Of a stretch of DNA of 64,000 nt, positions 43,609 to 53,355 are shown in pieces. Made by a program: the position numbers and the translations under genes. This DNA is from Haloplanus rubicundus (GTDB taxonomy: Archaea > Halobacteriota > Halobacteria > Halobacteriales > Haloferacaceae), in NCBI RefSeq assembly GCF_003342675.1, contig NZ_CP031148.1, positions 434,001-498,000 of the forward strand, read 5' to 3'. The stretch's first letter is position 1. The number at the start of each line of letters is the position of its first letter. Below the pieces are notes generated by a model that was not told the DNA's origin, searched no databases, and saw nothing but the letters and a program-made list of their open reading frames with translations.

Positions 43609-46467
43609 TCAGCAGTCGCAGTCGTCGTCGAGTTCGATATCGAGAGTGATCCGCTTGACCTTGGTCGACTTCACGTTCTCAGCCGGGATGTCGAGACAGT
43701 CGAGTAAGCGCTCGGTGGTGTCGTTACACTCGTCATCGTCGGGTTTCGGGTGCTCCCTCGGCGGGGTCTTGAGCGTCGGGTCCACGTCGTATCTCATCCC
43801 CCCGACCGGCAGGTCGTCCACGAACGTGAGGACGTCGATCGCCGTCTCCTCTCCCGCCTTCCGGACGTCCTCCGGCGTGAAGTCGTTCCCCTCTTCGAGT
43901 TCGAGAACGACCTCGCGGCTGCCCCGGGGACCGAGCGAGAACGACGCTCCACCCGGGTTCCGGAACCGTAGGTGCCACCCACGCTGTCGGAGGAACGCCG
44001 GTAGTTCCCGTTCGAGTTCGACGTCGACGGACCGGTCGAAGGGGTTGTTGACCCAGAACCGTCGGTCGGCGAACGACGATGCGAGGTTCGTGGCGCCGCC
44101 ACCGCCGGCCACCGGCGCGACGTTCCGCTGGGCGATATTGTTGTCGAACGGGACGAGCCGCCAGTGGGGGATAGAGCCGTTTACCGTGTCGGCGTTGCTC
44201 GGGTCGCCGTCGGCGGAGACGCTCACGAGGAGACACTCGTGTCCCACCGTCTCCGGCGTCCACTCGAACGGGCCGACGACCGTTTCGCCCCCCGACGAAA
44301 GAGAGCCAGCGGAGAGTTCGGCCGTCGTCATCGTCTGCCAGTCGTCCGGCCAGACGAGTCCGGTCGCCGGCTTGCAGTGGTACGCACTGACGGCCGTGTT
44401 CTCGGCCGTCCCGGTTCCCCGGTTTTTCACGCGGACGTACATGTAGTTAGACGTGCCGACGACGGGGGTCTGGTGGTCCGTCCCCCCGTCCGGACTCGTC
44501 CGGTTCCACATGTCGGTCGTGTTCCAGAAGTTCCGCTGGTACTCGTACTCGCCGTCGCGCCCGTCGTCGACGTAGACGTCCGTCTCCGGCGGCGCTCCCT
44601 CGGTACTCACGGGGGTCGGCGCGCCCGGCGGCTGGTACAGCCCCTGCTGTTCGAACCCCCAGCGGACGACCTTGTGGAACGCGCCGCCGGGGTGGCCCTC
44701 GAAGTCGGTCGTCCCCTGGTCGGCGTCCATGACCGCCGTCGCGAACACCGCCGGATCGCTCGTGTTCGACGTCATCGACCCGACGGCCCGGACGAGAAGG
44801 TACGCGAGGTAACGCGCGGCGAACCGCTGGACGTTCAGCCGGTCGTCGTCGCCCCCGGTCGAGCGGTAGACTCGAAACAGGGTCGTGGCGAGTATCTGCG
44901 TGCTCGGGTAGCCCCCGCTGTCGTTCGTTCCGCCCCACGCCCAGCCCGCAGTGACGTCTCGGTCGTGTCGGCGCGTGATCAGCGTGCTCCAGGGGAACGT
45001 CCGGAAGCGGTCGGCCACGGGCGTGCCCGGGTCGTTGAGCACGACTGCGAGACTGTCACCGATGCCGTGTGCGAATCCGAACGTCCCCGAACCGATGCTG
45101 TTCCGGAGGACCGAGTGGGCGAACTCGTGGACGACGATTCGAACGTCCGCAGCGATGCCCACGTCACAGCCGCTCCGACAGAGCCCGAACGTGAACTTCG
45201 TCGTCCCCGACGAACTGCCGAAGTGGAACGCGTTCACGCCACCCCCGACACCCCGGTGGTCGGTAGGAATCGGGAAGGAGGTGCCGCTGAAGAACCCCGA
45301 CACGTCGAACCCCAGGTCGTCGATCATCCGGTAGAGCGAGTCCAGATAGTAGTACGCGCTCACGGCCGCGAAGTCGTCGGTCGGCGCCGAGGACGAGAAG
45401 TCGCCCTCCGGAAGCGGCGCCGTCGGCGGCGCAACCGTCGGCGAGTTCGTGTCCTGGAGGTCGATATACTCCCCCGAGAGCGATTGGTCGTCGCCTGGGT
45501 CGGGGGCCGTGAGGCCGGCGAGCGTCACGTCCTCCGTGAGGGGGTCGAGCGTGCCGGCCGGATCACAGCAGTCGATGTCTGGCTGGGGCGTGTCGGTCAG
45601 GAAGTCGGCGGGAAAGACGTTCCCGTGTGCAGTCTCGACGAACGCACGCAGGTAGAGCACCGCGCCGGTGACCGGTTCGACGAACGCCCGCCAGTTGATC
45701 GGTCCGAGATCGGGGCGGGCGAGCGTGAACAGCACCTCGGTGACGACGTAGTGGGTTCCGTCCTCGATTTCGTCGGGAACCGGCGGGAGCGGGAGGGTGG
45801 GCGGTCCCTCGTGGTCGGAGTTGCCCTCGCGCTGTCCGCGCTCGCTCTCCGGGTCGAACCGAAGTTCGGAGTCGTACCGGTAGACGAGCGAGCGCCTGCG
45901 GGTGATTTCGGGCCCGCGCTTGGTCTTGAATGCTCCCTCCTCGGACGGGCCAAGGAGGTCCTCGAGGTCGTCCGCGTCAATTGCGTCGGCGGTGTAGTCC
46001 GCCCGCTCGAACGCGCCGATGACCTCCGGTTTCTCCTCGTCAGGTGTGACGACTCGGATGTCGTAGTGTACCGTGCTCTGGGAACTGGTGGTCCGGAGGT
46101 CGTCGTCGTGCATCCGGACGCTGAGCTCCGCCTCCCACACCGGGAGCCCTAGGTGGGTCTGTTGGTACGTGACGGTGGTCGTCTCCATGACGCCTCGCTC
46201 TTCGGCGAACCTGAGGCGCGTTCCCTCGTCGGTGGGCTCCGTCGATGAATTCCGCGGGAGTGGCTGATCGAGGTCGACCAGCCAGCCGGGGTCGATGTCG
46301 TAGATCTCGGCAACGTCTCGAACGTACTGCCCGGCGAGCGATCGGGGTGTCGGTGCCGTCAATCCCGCGTCGGTCTCGGTGTACGGTTGCTGTAAGTGCC
46401 GCAGACTACGCGCGATTCCCTCCTGATCCCGCCGTACTTCCACATCGGGGGTGATCTCGAAAGTCAT
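43609..46467 (-). CDS. Large gluzincin-like metallopeptidase without signal peptide
   Basis: A 952-residue protein. Residues 1-290 look like a fungalysin/thermolysin-type propeptide (EEKPEVIGAF, VYRYDSELRF, INWRAFVEPVTGAVLYLRAF). The zinc motif VVHEFAHSVL has His447, Glu448 and His451; 24 residues after His447, in HGIGDSLAVVL, Asp471 occupies the position of the usual third ligand Glu. The C-terminal third has CARDB-like beta domains (YMYVRVKNRGTGTAENTAV) and ends in DDDCDC. No signal peptide or membrane helix is seen, odd for this family. A TATA-like GATAATAG sits about 25 bases upstream. No neighbour explains it. Confidence 0.7.
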   Translation of the reverse strand: MTFEITPDVEVRRDQEGIARSLRHLQQPYTETDAGLTAPTPRSLAGQYVRDVAEIYDIDPGWLVDLDQPLPRNSSTEPTDEGTRLRFAEERGVMETTTVTYQQTHLGLPVWEAELSVRMHDDDLRTTSSQSTVHYDIRVVTPDEEKPEVIGAFERADYTADAIDADDLEDLLGPSEEGAFKTKRGPEITRRRSLVYRYDSELRFDPESERGQREGNSDHEGPPTLPLPPVPDEIEDGTHYVVTEVLFTLARPDLGPINWRAFVEPVTGAVLYLRAFVETAHGNVFPADFLTDTPQPDIDCCDPAGTLDPLTEDVTLAGLTAPDPGDDQSLSGEYIDLQDTNSPTVAPPTAPLPEGDFSSSAPTDDFAAVSAYYYLDSLYRMIDDLGFDVSGFFSGTSFPIPTDHRGVGGGVNAFHFGSSSGTTKFTFGLCRSGCDVGIAADVRIVVHEFAHSVLRNSIGSGTFGFAHGIGDSLAVVLNDPGTPVADRFRTFPWSTLITRRHDRDVTAGWAWGGTNDSGGYPSTQILATTLFRVYRSTGGDDDRLNVQRFAARYLAYLLVRAVGSMTSNTSDPAVFATAVMDADQGTTDFEGHPGGAFHKVVRWGFEQQGLYQPPGAPTPVSTEGAPPETDVYVDDGRDGEYEYQRNFWNTTDMWNRTSPDGGTDHQTPVVGTSNYMYVRVKNRGTGTAENTAVSAYHCKPATGLVWPDDWQTMTTAELSAGSLSSGGETVVGPFEWTPETVGHECLLVSVSADGDPSNADTVNGSIPHWRLVPFDNNIAQRNVAPVAGGGGATNLASSFADRRFWVNNPFDRSVDVELERELPAFLRQRGWHLRFRNPGGASFSLGPRGSREVVLELEEGNDFTPEDVRKAGEETAIDVLTFVDDLPVGGMRYDVDPTLKTPPREHPKPDDDECNDTTERLLDCLDIPAENVKSTKVKRITLDIELDDDCDC

Positions 46468-46846
46468 CTTCTTATTCTTCGCTAGCTATTATCATTCAAT
46501 TCACATATAATCACGGGGGAGTGCAGGCCAGACTGCCGAACGCCAAGCGGCCGGGTTCGAAGCACCGGGTGTCACGAGGCCACCGGAGGCGAGATCGCCG
46601 GTAAAAGACCACGCACGACCGTACGAAACGGCCGCTCTCGTACGAGCGCTCGTCTCACTCGAACGTCCTCTGATCGGCGGACGAGAGTCACGCACACGGA
46701 CCGTCTCCCGACGAATTCATCGTGGACGTGGGGACGGGCCATCCCGTCGTGGCACAGTTCGGTAGCACCGTCGAAACCTATCACTACTTGCGGGTTTCGA
46801 CGAAGCCACCGCAGACCCTTTACCGCCGCCCCGCCCCCACTCGGGT
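46468..46846. other. 379-base intergenic region, no gene recognised
   Basis: Divergent control region between the metallopeptidase-like gene and endA. The left end (46480-46512) is AT-rich and contains the minus-strand TATA-like box of the peptidase gene and a plus-strand TATAATCA. Frames across the rest are short and have no family-like sequence. The sequence GGGTTCGAAGCACC near 46553 resembles a tRNA T-arm only superficially. Confidence 0.6.
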
Positions 46847-47890
46847 ATGCAAGGGACGTTCGAGGGCGGCACCGTTCGGGTCGGCGGCGACGCCCGCCAG
46901 CGCTTCTACGACGCGCGGGGGTACGGCCGGCCACTCGACGGCAACCGGATCGAACTCGCGCCCGTCGAGGCCGCCCACCTCCTCTTTCGGGGTGACCTCG
47001 ACGGCGTCGTCGGTCCCGACGGCGAGACGATGGCCTTCCGGGCCTTCCTCACCGCCGCCGACGCCGTCCTCACCTTCGTCGTCTACAAGGACCTCCGCGA
47101 CCGGGGCTTCTACCTCTCGCCCACCCGCGAGGGATGGGTCGACGACCCCGCGGGCGCGGACCTCGTGGTCTACCCCCGCGGGAAGGGGCCGGCCGACGAC
47201 GAGGTGGCCCATCGGGTCCGCGTCGCCGGCGAACGCGAGGAGATTCCCGCCGCCGACCTCGGGGACGTGGTCCTCGCCGTCGTCGACGAGGAGGGGGAAC
47301 TCACGTACTTCGAGACGGAACGGATCGGGGCGGCGGGCGACGCCGACGCCGAGATCGACCGGTACGATCCCCCCACCGACCTCGACGCCGCTCTCCTCGC
47401 CGACCGGGCGGTCGTGTGGGACCCCCCGGCCGACCTCCACGACCGCGGGTTCTACGGTCAGCGCCTCCACGGCCGAAACGCCGAGTCCGGGCCGCTCCAG
47501 CTCTCGCTCGTGGAGGCGGCGTATCTCGCTCGCCGCGGCGCGCTCGGCCTGCCCGAACCCCGCGTGGTCGAGCGCGGCCGGCAGGTGGAGGGGGAGCGCT
47601 TCGACCGCCGGCTGCGCGCCTACGCGGCGCTCCGGGCGGCGGGGAGCGTCCCCAAGAGCGGGTTCAAATTCGGCGCCGACTTCCGCACCTACGACGGCTT
47701 CACGACGGTCTCGGAGATGGACCACTCCACCCGCCTGATCCGCGTCGTCTCGCCCGCGCATACGTTCCTCCCCCGCGACCTCTCGCTCGACGTGCGGCTG
47801 GCGGGCGGGGTCCGGAAACGAATGGTTTTTGCGCTGACCGACGTGAACGAGGGGATAGACTGGCTCTCGGTCGCCCGACTCACGCCCTAA
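46847..47890 (+). CDS. endA: tRNA-splicing endonuclease
   Basis: Cuts introns out of pre-tRNAs at bulge-helix-bulge structures and, in haloarchaea, matures rRNA. The 347-residue protein is the two-repeat form that dimerises: a degenerate first repeat (AAHLLFRGDLDGVVG, VVYKDLRDRGFYLSP) and a catalytic second repeat (AAYLARRGALGLP, YDGFTTVSEMDHSTRLIRVV). Predicted catalytic triad is Tyr282, His293 and Lys324, with the spacing of known archaeal enzymes. Followed one base later by trpS. Confidence 0.95.
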   Translation: MQGTFEGGTVRVGGDARQRFYDARGYGRPLDGNRIELAPVEAAHLLFRGDLDGVVGPDGETMAFRAFLTAADAVLTFVVYKDLRDRGFYLSPTREGWVDDPAGADLVVYPRGKGPADDEVAHRVRVAGEREEIPAADLGDVVLAVVDEEGELTYFETERIGAAGDADAEIDRYDPPTDLDAALLADRAVVWDPPADLHDRGFYGQRLHGRNAESGPLQLSLVEAAYLARRGALGLPEPRVVERGRQVEGERFDRRLRAYAALRAAGSVPKSGFKFGADFRTYDGFTTVSEMDHSTRLIRVVSPAHTFLPRDLSLDVRLAGGVRKRMVFALTDVNEGIDWLSVARLTP

Positions 47891-47891
47891 C

Positions 47892-49487
47892 ATGACACGA
47901 GACACTCCCGAGGACGCCGAGGACACGCAGGACGACCACCCCGTCGCCGACGGCGGAAGCGACGCCGACACCGCCGCCGGCGCCGACGACGTGGCGCTCG
48001 ATCCGTGGGGCTCCTCGACCGTCTCCGACTACCGCAAGCTGTTCGACGAGTTCGGCATCGAGGCCTTCGACGAGGCGCTCGACGAAGTGCCGAACCCACA
48101 CTACCTGATGCGCCGGGGCGTCATCTTCGGCCACCGCGACTACCGTCCCGTGGCCCGGGCGCTCCGCGAGGGCGAGGACGCCGCCGTCCTCTCCGGATTC
48201 ATGCCCACCGGCGACCCCCACATCGGCCACAAACTCGTCTTCGACGAGATCATCTGGCACCAGCAGGAGGGCGCCGACGCCTACGGGTTGATCGCCGATC
48301 TGGAGGCCCACAGCGCCCGCGGCCTCTCGTGGGACGAAATCGACGAACACGCCCGCGACTACCTGCTCTCCCTGCTCGCGCTGGGATTCGACCCCGAGGA
48401 GGGCGAACTCTACCGGCAGTCGACCAACCGCGAGGTACAGGACCTCGCGTTCGAGCTGGGATCGAACGCTCGCTTCGCGGAGTTCGAGGGCATCTACGGC
48501 TTCGACGGCGAAACCTCCGTCTCCCACATGCAGTCCGTCGTCACCCAGATGGCGGACATCCTCTACCCCCAGCTGGAGGAACCGAAGCCGACGGTCATCC
48601 CCGTCGGGCCGGATCAGGACCCGCACATGCGTCTCGCGCGCGACGTGGCCGCACGGATGCGCTACTTCAAGGTCACCGAGGCGTACGCGAGCTTCGAGGC
48701 CGACGCCGCGGAGCGCGACCACCTCGCGGCCGCCTACGCGGCGCTGGAGGACGATTCGGACACCGTGCGTTGCGAGGACGCCGCCGACTGGCTCGACGCC
48801 GAGATGGCGCCCGACGCCGTCCGCGACGCCGCCATCGAGAAGCTCCGCGCCGCGGGGAAGGAGCCGCTCCGCCCCCGCGTTCGGTTCCTCGACCGCAACG
48901 CCACCGACGAGGCCTTCGACGCCCTGATCGACGCCGTGCCGGGCGAGAAGCGTCGCTACGACGAGCACATCGACGCCTTCGAGATGGACCGCGAGGCTGC
49001 GGAGGAGTTGGCCCGCGAGGTAGAAGTCGACCACGGCGGCTACGGCTTCCTCCCGCCCTCTTCCATCTACCACCGGTTCATGACCGGGCTGACGGGCGGG
49101 AAGATGTCGTCGTCGATTCCGGCCTCTCACATCTCCCTGCTCGACGACCCCGAGGACGGCTACGACAAGGTGAAGTCGGCGACGACGGGCGGGCGCGAGA
49201 CGGCCGAGAAACAGCGGGAGTTGGGGGGAAAGGCCGACGAGTGTCCAGTCTACGAACTCTACGCCTACCTCCTCGCCGGCGACGACGACGAGTTCGCGAC
49301 CGAGGTGTACGAGGAGTGTGTCGGCGGCGAACGGCTCTGTGGCGGCTGTAAGGAACAGGCGGCCGAACTCATGCGCGACTTTCTGGAAGACCACCAGGAG
49401 AAGCGCGCGGAGATGGAGGCCGTCCTCGACGATCTGGACATCGATCTGGATTCGGATCGGCGGGGCGTCCCCGGCGACGGACATTAG
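47892..49487 (+). CDS. trpS: Tryptophanyl-tRNA synthetase
   Basis: Class I synthetase for tRNA-Trp. The 531-residue protein has an acidic N-terminal extension of about 40 residues (EDAEDTQDDHPVADGGSDAD), the HIGH-type motif PTGDPHIGHKL near residue 105, and the signature GKMSSSIPASHISLLDD near residue 410. Archaeal/eukaryotic type. It lies one base after endA, so the two are almost certainly in one transcript. Confidence 0.95.
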   Translation: MTRDTPEDAEDTQDDHPVADGGSDADTAAGADDVALDPWGSSTVSDYRKLFDEFGIEAFDEALDEVPNPHYLMRRGVIFGHRDYRPVARALREGEDAAVLSGFMPTGDPHIGHKLVFDEIIWHQQEGADAYGLIADLEAHSARGLSWDEIDEHARDYLLSLLALGFDPEEGELYRQSTNREVQDLAFELGSNARFAEFEGIYGFDGETSVSHMQSVVTQMADILYPQLEEPKPTVIPVGPDQDPHMRLARDVAARMRYFKVTEAYASFEADAAERDHLAAAYAALEDDSDTVRCEDAADWLDAEMAPDAVRDAAIEKLRAAGKEPLRPRVRFLDRNATDEAFDALIDAVPGEKRRYDEHIDAFEMDREAAEELAREVEVDHGGYGFLPPSSIYHRFMTGLTGGKMSSSIPASHISLLDDPEDGYDKVKSATTGGRETAEKQRELGGKADECPVYELYAYLLAGDDDEFATEVYEECVGGERLCGGCKEQAAELMRDFLEDHQEKRAEMEAVLDDLDIDLDSDRRGVPGDGH

Positions 49488-49528
49488 GGTGGGGAACGCT
49501 TTTGCCTCGCGCTCCGCATCGTCGAAGT

Positions 49529-49704
49529 ATGGCGCCCGATCCCGCCACGACCGAGTCGTTCGCTCGCGAAGCGACCGCCGTCGGGTTCGGGTTCTTTTTC
49601 GCGGTCTGATCGCGGTCGGCGGACTCCGCCCGCGGTGGGCGGACGAAATCGACCCGTTCGGCCGGCCACGCGGCGGCCGTGTGGCCTTCGGAACTGCTAA
49701 CTGA
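49529..49704 (+). pseudogene. Possible small membrane protein interrupted by a frameshift
   Basis: The ATG at 49529 opens MAPDPATTESFAREATAVGF then GFFFAV and a stop after 26 codons. In the next frame, starting right at the T-run near 49591-49598, translation continues GLIAVGGLRPRWADEIDPFG and ends after RVAFGTAN at 49704. Joined by one extra T, the product would be about 58 residues with one transmembrane helix. A GCTTTTGCC box lies about 26 bases upstream. Either a genuine frameshift in the genome or a homopolymer sequencing error is possible; the gene itself is not certain. Confidence 0.35.
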
Positions 49705-49733
49705 CCGGCTTGGGTGAACGTGGACAAGAGAAC

Positions 49734-51239
49734 ATGCGACTCCCGGAATCACAGGTCGCGGTGTTGGAAGCCGCGAGCGCGACGGACGAACGGACCATCG
49801 AACAGTTGAGCGAGGCGACGGGGCTGAAACCGGAGACGGTGACCGGCGCCGCCTTCGACCTCGAAGACGCGGGGCTGGTGACGGTCGCCACCGCGGAGGC
49901 GGTGTCTCACGCCCTCACGGCCGAAGGCGAGACGTACGCCGACGCGGGGTTGCCCGAGGTGCGCCTCTATCGGGCCGCCGTCGACGCCGGCGCCGACGCC
50001 GACCCCGTCCCGATGGGTGAGGTCATCGGCGCGGCGGCTCTCGACGGTCCCAAGGTGGACATCGCCCTCGCCAACTACGCCCGCAAGGGGTACGGCGAGG
50101 TGGCGTCGGGGGAGATTCGGGCCGACCCCGAAGCCGACCCCGAGGCCGATAGCGAGGTGGCGGCGCTCGCCGCGCTCGTGGCCGACGAGGCCGTTGCCGA
50201 CGACGACGCACTCGATCAGCTCGTTCGCCGTGGTCTCGCCGACCGGAACGAGCGGACCGTCCGCTCGGTCACCCTCACCGACGAGGGCGTGACGGCGCTG
50301 ATGGAGGGCGTCGAGGCGGCGGAGACGGTCGACCGCCTCACTCCCGAGATGCTGACCTCCGGCGAGTGGCGGGACGTGGAGTTCACGCCGTACAACGTCG
50401 AGGCGGACGCCCCGGAGCGGCAGGGCGGCAAGGTCCACATCCTCCGACAGACCGCCGAGCGCGTGAAAGACACGCTCGTCGGCATGGGCTTCCGGGAGAT
50501 GGACGGCCCCCACGCCGACTCGGAGTTCTGGATCAACGACTGCCTGTTCATGCCCCAAGACCACCCGGCGCGCACCCACTGGGACCAGTTCGCCCTCGAC
50601 GTGGCGCCGATGGCGGACATCCCCGAGGATCTGCTGGAACGCGTCCGCTCGGCCCATCTGGACGGGGTCGGCGATGACGGCGACGGCTACCACTCCCCGT
50701 GGACCGAGGAGGTTGCCCGCGAAATCGACCTCCGGGGCCACACCACCTCGCTCTCGATGCGCTACCTCTCGGGGCACGAAATCGGCGACCTCGAACCCCC
50801 GGAACGCTTCTTCAGCGTCGAGAAGGTGTACCGAAACGACACGCTCGACCCGACGCATCTCCTCGAATTCTTCCAGATCGAGGGCTGGGTGATGGCCGAG
50901 GACCTCTCGGTGCGTGACCTGATGGGCACCTTCGAGGAGTTCTACGAGCAGTTCGGCATCACCGACCTGCAGTTCAAGCCCCACTACAACCCCTACACCG
51001 AACCGAGCTTCGAGCTGTTCGGCACCCATCCCGAGACGGGCGAGTTGATCGAAATCGGCAACAGCGGTATGTTTCGCGAGGAAGTCCTCCGCCCCCTCGG
51101 CGTCGAGTGTGACGTGATGGCGTGGGGGCTGGCGCTCGAACGACTTCTGATGCTCATGTACGGCTTCGACGACATCCGCGACGTGCACGGGACGCTCTGT
51201 GATCTGGACCTCCTGCGGGAAACGGAGGTGCTTCACTGA
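49734..51239 (+). CDS. pheS: Phenylalanyl-tRNA synthetase alpha subunit
   Basis: Catalytic subunit of class II PheRS. The 501-residue archaeal-type protein starts MRLPESQVAVLEAASATDE with winged-helix domains up to about residue 200 (an acidic stretch RADPEADPEADSEVAAL links them), then motif 1/2 (GKVHILRQTAERVKDTLVGMG, FFSVEKVYRNDTLDPTH) and motif 3 (VMAWGLALERLLMLMYG). An in-frame ATG 24 bases earlier is less likely. The stop overlaps the pheT start by one base (TGATG). Confidence 0.95.
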   Translation: MRLPESQVAVLEAASATDERTIEQLSEATGLKPETVTGAAFDLEDAGLVTVATAEAVSHALTAEGETYADAGLPEVRLYRAAVDAGADADPVPMGEVIGAAALDGPKVDIALANYARKGYGEVASGEIRADPEADPEADSEVAALAALVADEAVADDDALDQLVRRGLADRNERTVRSVTLTDEGVTALMEGVEAAETVDRLTPEMLTSGEWRDVEFTPYNVEADAPERQGGKVHILRQTAERVKDTLVGMGFREMDGPHADSEFWINDCLFMPQDHPARTHWDQFALDVAPMADIPEDLLERVRSAHLDGVGDDGDGYHSPWTEEVAREIDLRGHTTSLSMRYLSGHEIGDLEPPERFFSVEKVYRNDTLDPTHLLEFFQIEGWVMAEDLSVRDLMGTFEEFYEQFGITDLQFKPHYNPYTEPSFELFGTHPETGELIEIGNSGMFREEVLRPLGVECDVMAWGLALERLLMLMYGFDDIRDVHGTLCDLDLLRETEVLH

Positions 51240-52957
51240 TGCCCGTCGTCGACGTCGACGCCGACGAACTACGGCGGCTGACGGGCCACGAGGAGAAGAG
51301 CGACGACGAGTTGATCGACGACCTGTTCGCGCTCGGCCTGGAGTACGAGGGCGAGACCGAGGAGGGCGAACTCCAACTGGAGTTCGGCCCCGACCGGCTG
51401 GACCGCCTCTCGGTCGAGGGCGTCGCCCGCTCCCTTCGCTACCAGTACGGCGACGACCGCGGCGTCTACGTCCCCAACACGAACGATCCCGACTGGACCA
51501 TCGAGGTCGACGAGTCGGTGCCCGACGAGCGGCCGTACGTCACCGGCGCGGTGATCCGCGGGGTCGACCTGGACGACGCCGCCCTCGACTCCCTGATCCA
51601 ACTGCAGGAGAAACTCCACGCGACGATGGGGCGCAAGCGGGCGAAAGGCGCCATCGGCATCCACGACCTCACGATGCTGAAAGGGGAAGTGCTGAGCGAC
51701 GACGGGCGGGACGGTCACACCATCACCTACCGCGGCGTCGACCCCGAGGGCGACCGGTTCGTCCCTCTCGACTCGGACGCGGAGATGACGCCCGCACAGG
51801 TGCTCACGGACCACCCGACCGGCGAGACGTACGCCCCCATCGTCGAGGAGTACGAGCGCTACCCGGCCATCTACGACGAGATCGGTCTGTTCTCGTTCCC
51901 GCCGGTCATCAACGGCCGCCGGACCGAGGTGTCGACCGACTCGCGCGACCTGTTCGTCGAGTTGACGGGGACCGACCAGTGGACCATCGACCGGATGTGC
52001 AACGTCATCTGCTACGCCCTCGACGCCCGCGGCGCGACGATAGAGGCGGTCGAGGTGGCCTACCCCGACGGGACGCTTCCGCGTCCCGACTTCGAGGTGG
52101 AGACGAAAACCGTCGCCCACGAGCGCATCGAGGGGATGCTCGGCGTCGACCTGGAGGTCGAGGAGACGGTCGACCTGTTCGAGCGGTCGGGACTGGACGC
52201 CGACATCGAGGACGGCGACGGTCCGACCGCCTACGAGGTGTCGATCCCCCCCTATCGGACCGACGTCCTCCACCCTCTCGACCTGATCGACGACGTGGGG
52301 CGGGCGTACGGCTTCAACGAACTCGACCCGCGGTACCCGGACGTGGCGACCGTCGGCGGGCGACACGACCGCTCGAAACTGGAGGCCGCCGCGCGCACGT
52401 CGCTCGTCGGCCTCGGCTTCGAGGACCTGCTCAACTTCCACATGATCTCCGAGAGAGAGAACTACGAGCGGATGGGCGTCGCCCCCGGCACGCCCGTCGT
52501 CGGCGGCGCGGACCCGGTGACGATCACCGAACCCTACAGCGAGGACTACACCATGCTCCGGACGTGGGCGCTGCCCTCCCTGCTGATGGTGCTGGAGAAC
52601 AACACCCACCGGGCGTATCCCCAGGACCTCGCCGAAATCGGGTTGGCCGCGGGCGCGGACGACGACGAGAACACGGGCGTCGCGGAACACCGCACCGTCG
52701 CGGCCGTTCTCGCCCGCCACGACGCCACCTACGAGGACGCCAAGTCGCGGCTGGCGTCGCTGTGTGGCGACTTCGACGTCGACCTCGAAACCCCGGCGAC
52801 CGAGCATCCGACCTTCATCGACGGCCGGGCGGCCGAGGTGGTGATCGACGGCGACACCGTCGGCGTCATCGGCGAGGTCCACCCGCAGGTGCTGGTGGAA
52901 CACGACCTCGAACTGCCGGTGGCGGCGTTCGAGTTCCGGCTGGACGCGCTGGCGTAA
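51239..52957 (+). CDS. pheT: Phenylalanyl-tRNA synthetase beta subunit
   Basis: Second subunit of PheRS, carrying the editing (B3/4) and DNA/tRNA-binding domains. The 572-residue archaeal-type protein starts MPVVDVDADELRRLTG, has the B3/4 region around GAIGIHDLTMLKG and PVINGRRTEVSTD, the B5 domain (VEETVDLFERSGLDADIEDG), and the catalytic-like fold with FHMISERENYERMG and IGEVHPQVLVEHDL near the end. Coupled to pheS by a one-base overlap. Confidence 0.95.
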   Translation: MPVVDVDADELRRLTGHEEKSDDELIDDLFALGLEYEGETEEGELQLEFGPDRLDRLSVEGVARSLRYQYGDDRGVYVPNTNDPDWTIEVDESVPDERPYVTGAVIRGVDLDDAALDSLIQLQEKLHATMGRKRAKGAIGIHDLTMLKGEVLSDDGRDGHTITYRGVDPEGDRFVPLDSDAEMTPAQVLTDHPTGETYAPIVEEYERYPAIYDEIGLFSFPPVINGRRTEVSTDSRDLFVELTGTDQWTIDRMCNVICYALDARGATIEAVEVAYPDGTLPRPDFEVETKTVAHERIEGMLGVDLEVEETVDLFERSGLDADIEDGDGPTAYEVSIPPYRTDVLHPLDLIDDVGRAYGFNELDPRYPDVATVGGRHDRSKLEAAARTSLVGLGFEDLLNFHMISERENYERMGVAPGTPVVGGADPVTITEPYSEDYTMLRTWALPSLLMVLENNTHRAYPQDLAEIGLAAGADDDENTGVAEHRTVAAVLARHDATYEDAKSRLASLCGDFDVDLETPATEHPTFIDGRAAEVVIDGDTVGVIGEVHPQVLVEHDLELPVAAFEFRLDALA

Positions 52958-52965
52958 GCGCCCGG

Positions 52966-53355
52966 TCAGTACGTTTCGATATCGACGCCGAGCCGCTCGA
53001 AATCCGTGACGTTTCGCGTGAGCACCGGTTCGTCGACGATTTCGGCGGTCGCGCCGATGATCACGTCGCCGTCGGCGACGGCGTTGCCCTCGTTCGCCAG
53101 CTGTCCGGCGAGGCGTCCCGCCTTCCGCATGACCGCCGTATCGGCCGGATGGATGGGTTTCGACGCGAGAACGTTCTCCACCCGGTCGCGCTCGGCCGCC
53201 GACTGGGTCGAGCGCGCGACGCCGTACTGTAGTTCGAAGAGCGTCATCGCCGAGAGGCGCTGTTGTACGAGGTTCGCTTCCAACTCGCGTGCCGTCGCCA
53301 CGGCACCCTCCTCACCGTTCATCAGGTCGATCAGAAACGACGTGTCGAGGAGCAC
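52966..53355 (-). CDS. vapC: VapC-type PIN-domain toxin (RNase)
   Basis: A 129-residue PIN-domain endoribonuclease, the toxin of a type II toxin-antitoxin pair. Acidic active-site residues are visible: Asp4 in MLLDTSFLID, Glu41 in TLFELQYG, Asp97 in VADGDVIIGATA, and Asp118 in RNVTDF. Overlaps the antitoxin stop by one base, ensuring coupled translation. It lies nine bases from the convergent end of pheT. Typical VapC targets are initiator tRNA or rRNA; the target here is unknown. Confidence 0.9.
   Translation of the reverse strand: MLLDTSFLIDLMNGEEGAVATARELEANLVQQRLSAMTLFELQYGVARSTQSAAERDRVENVLASKPIHPADTAVMRKAGRLAGQLANEGNAVADGDVIIGATAEIVDEPVLTRNVTDFERLGVDIETY

Noticed and set aside
46550-46580. 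GGGTTCGAAGCACC, possible tRNA T-arm
   Set aside because: The flanks cannot form the T stem, and no acceptor or anticodon arm is found.
46572-46934. 120-codon minus-strand frame upstream of endA
   Set aside because: Overlaps the endA start, has Arg-rich shadow-like composition and no promoter or family resemblance.
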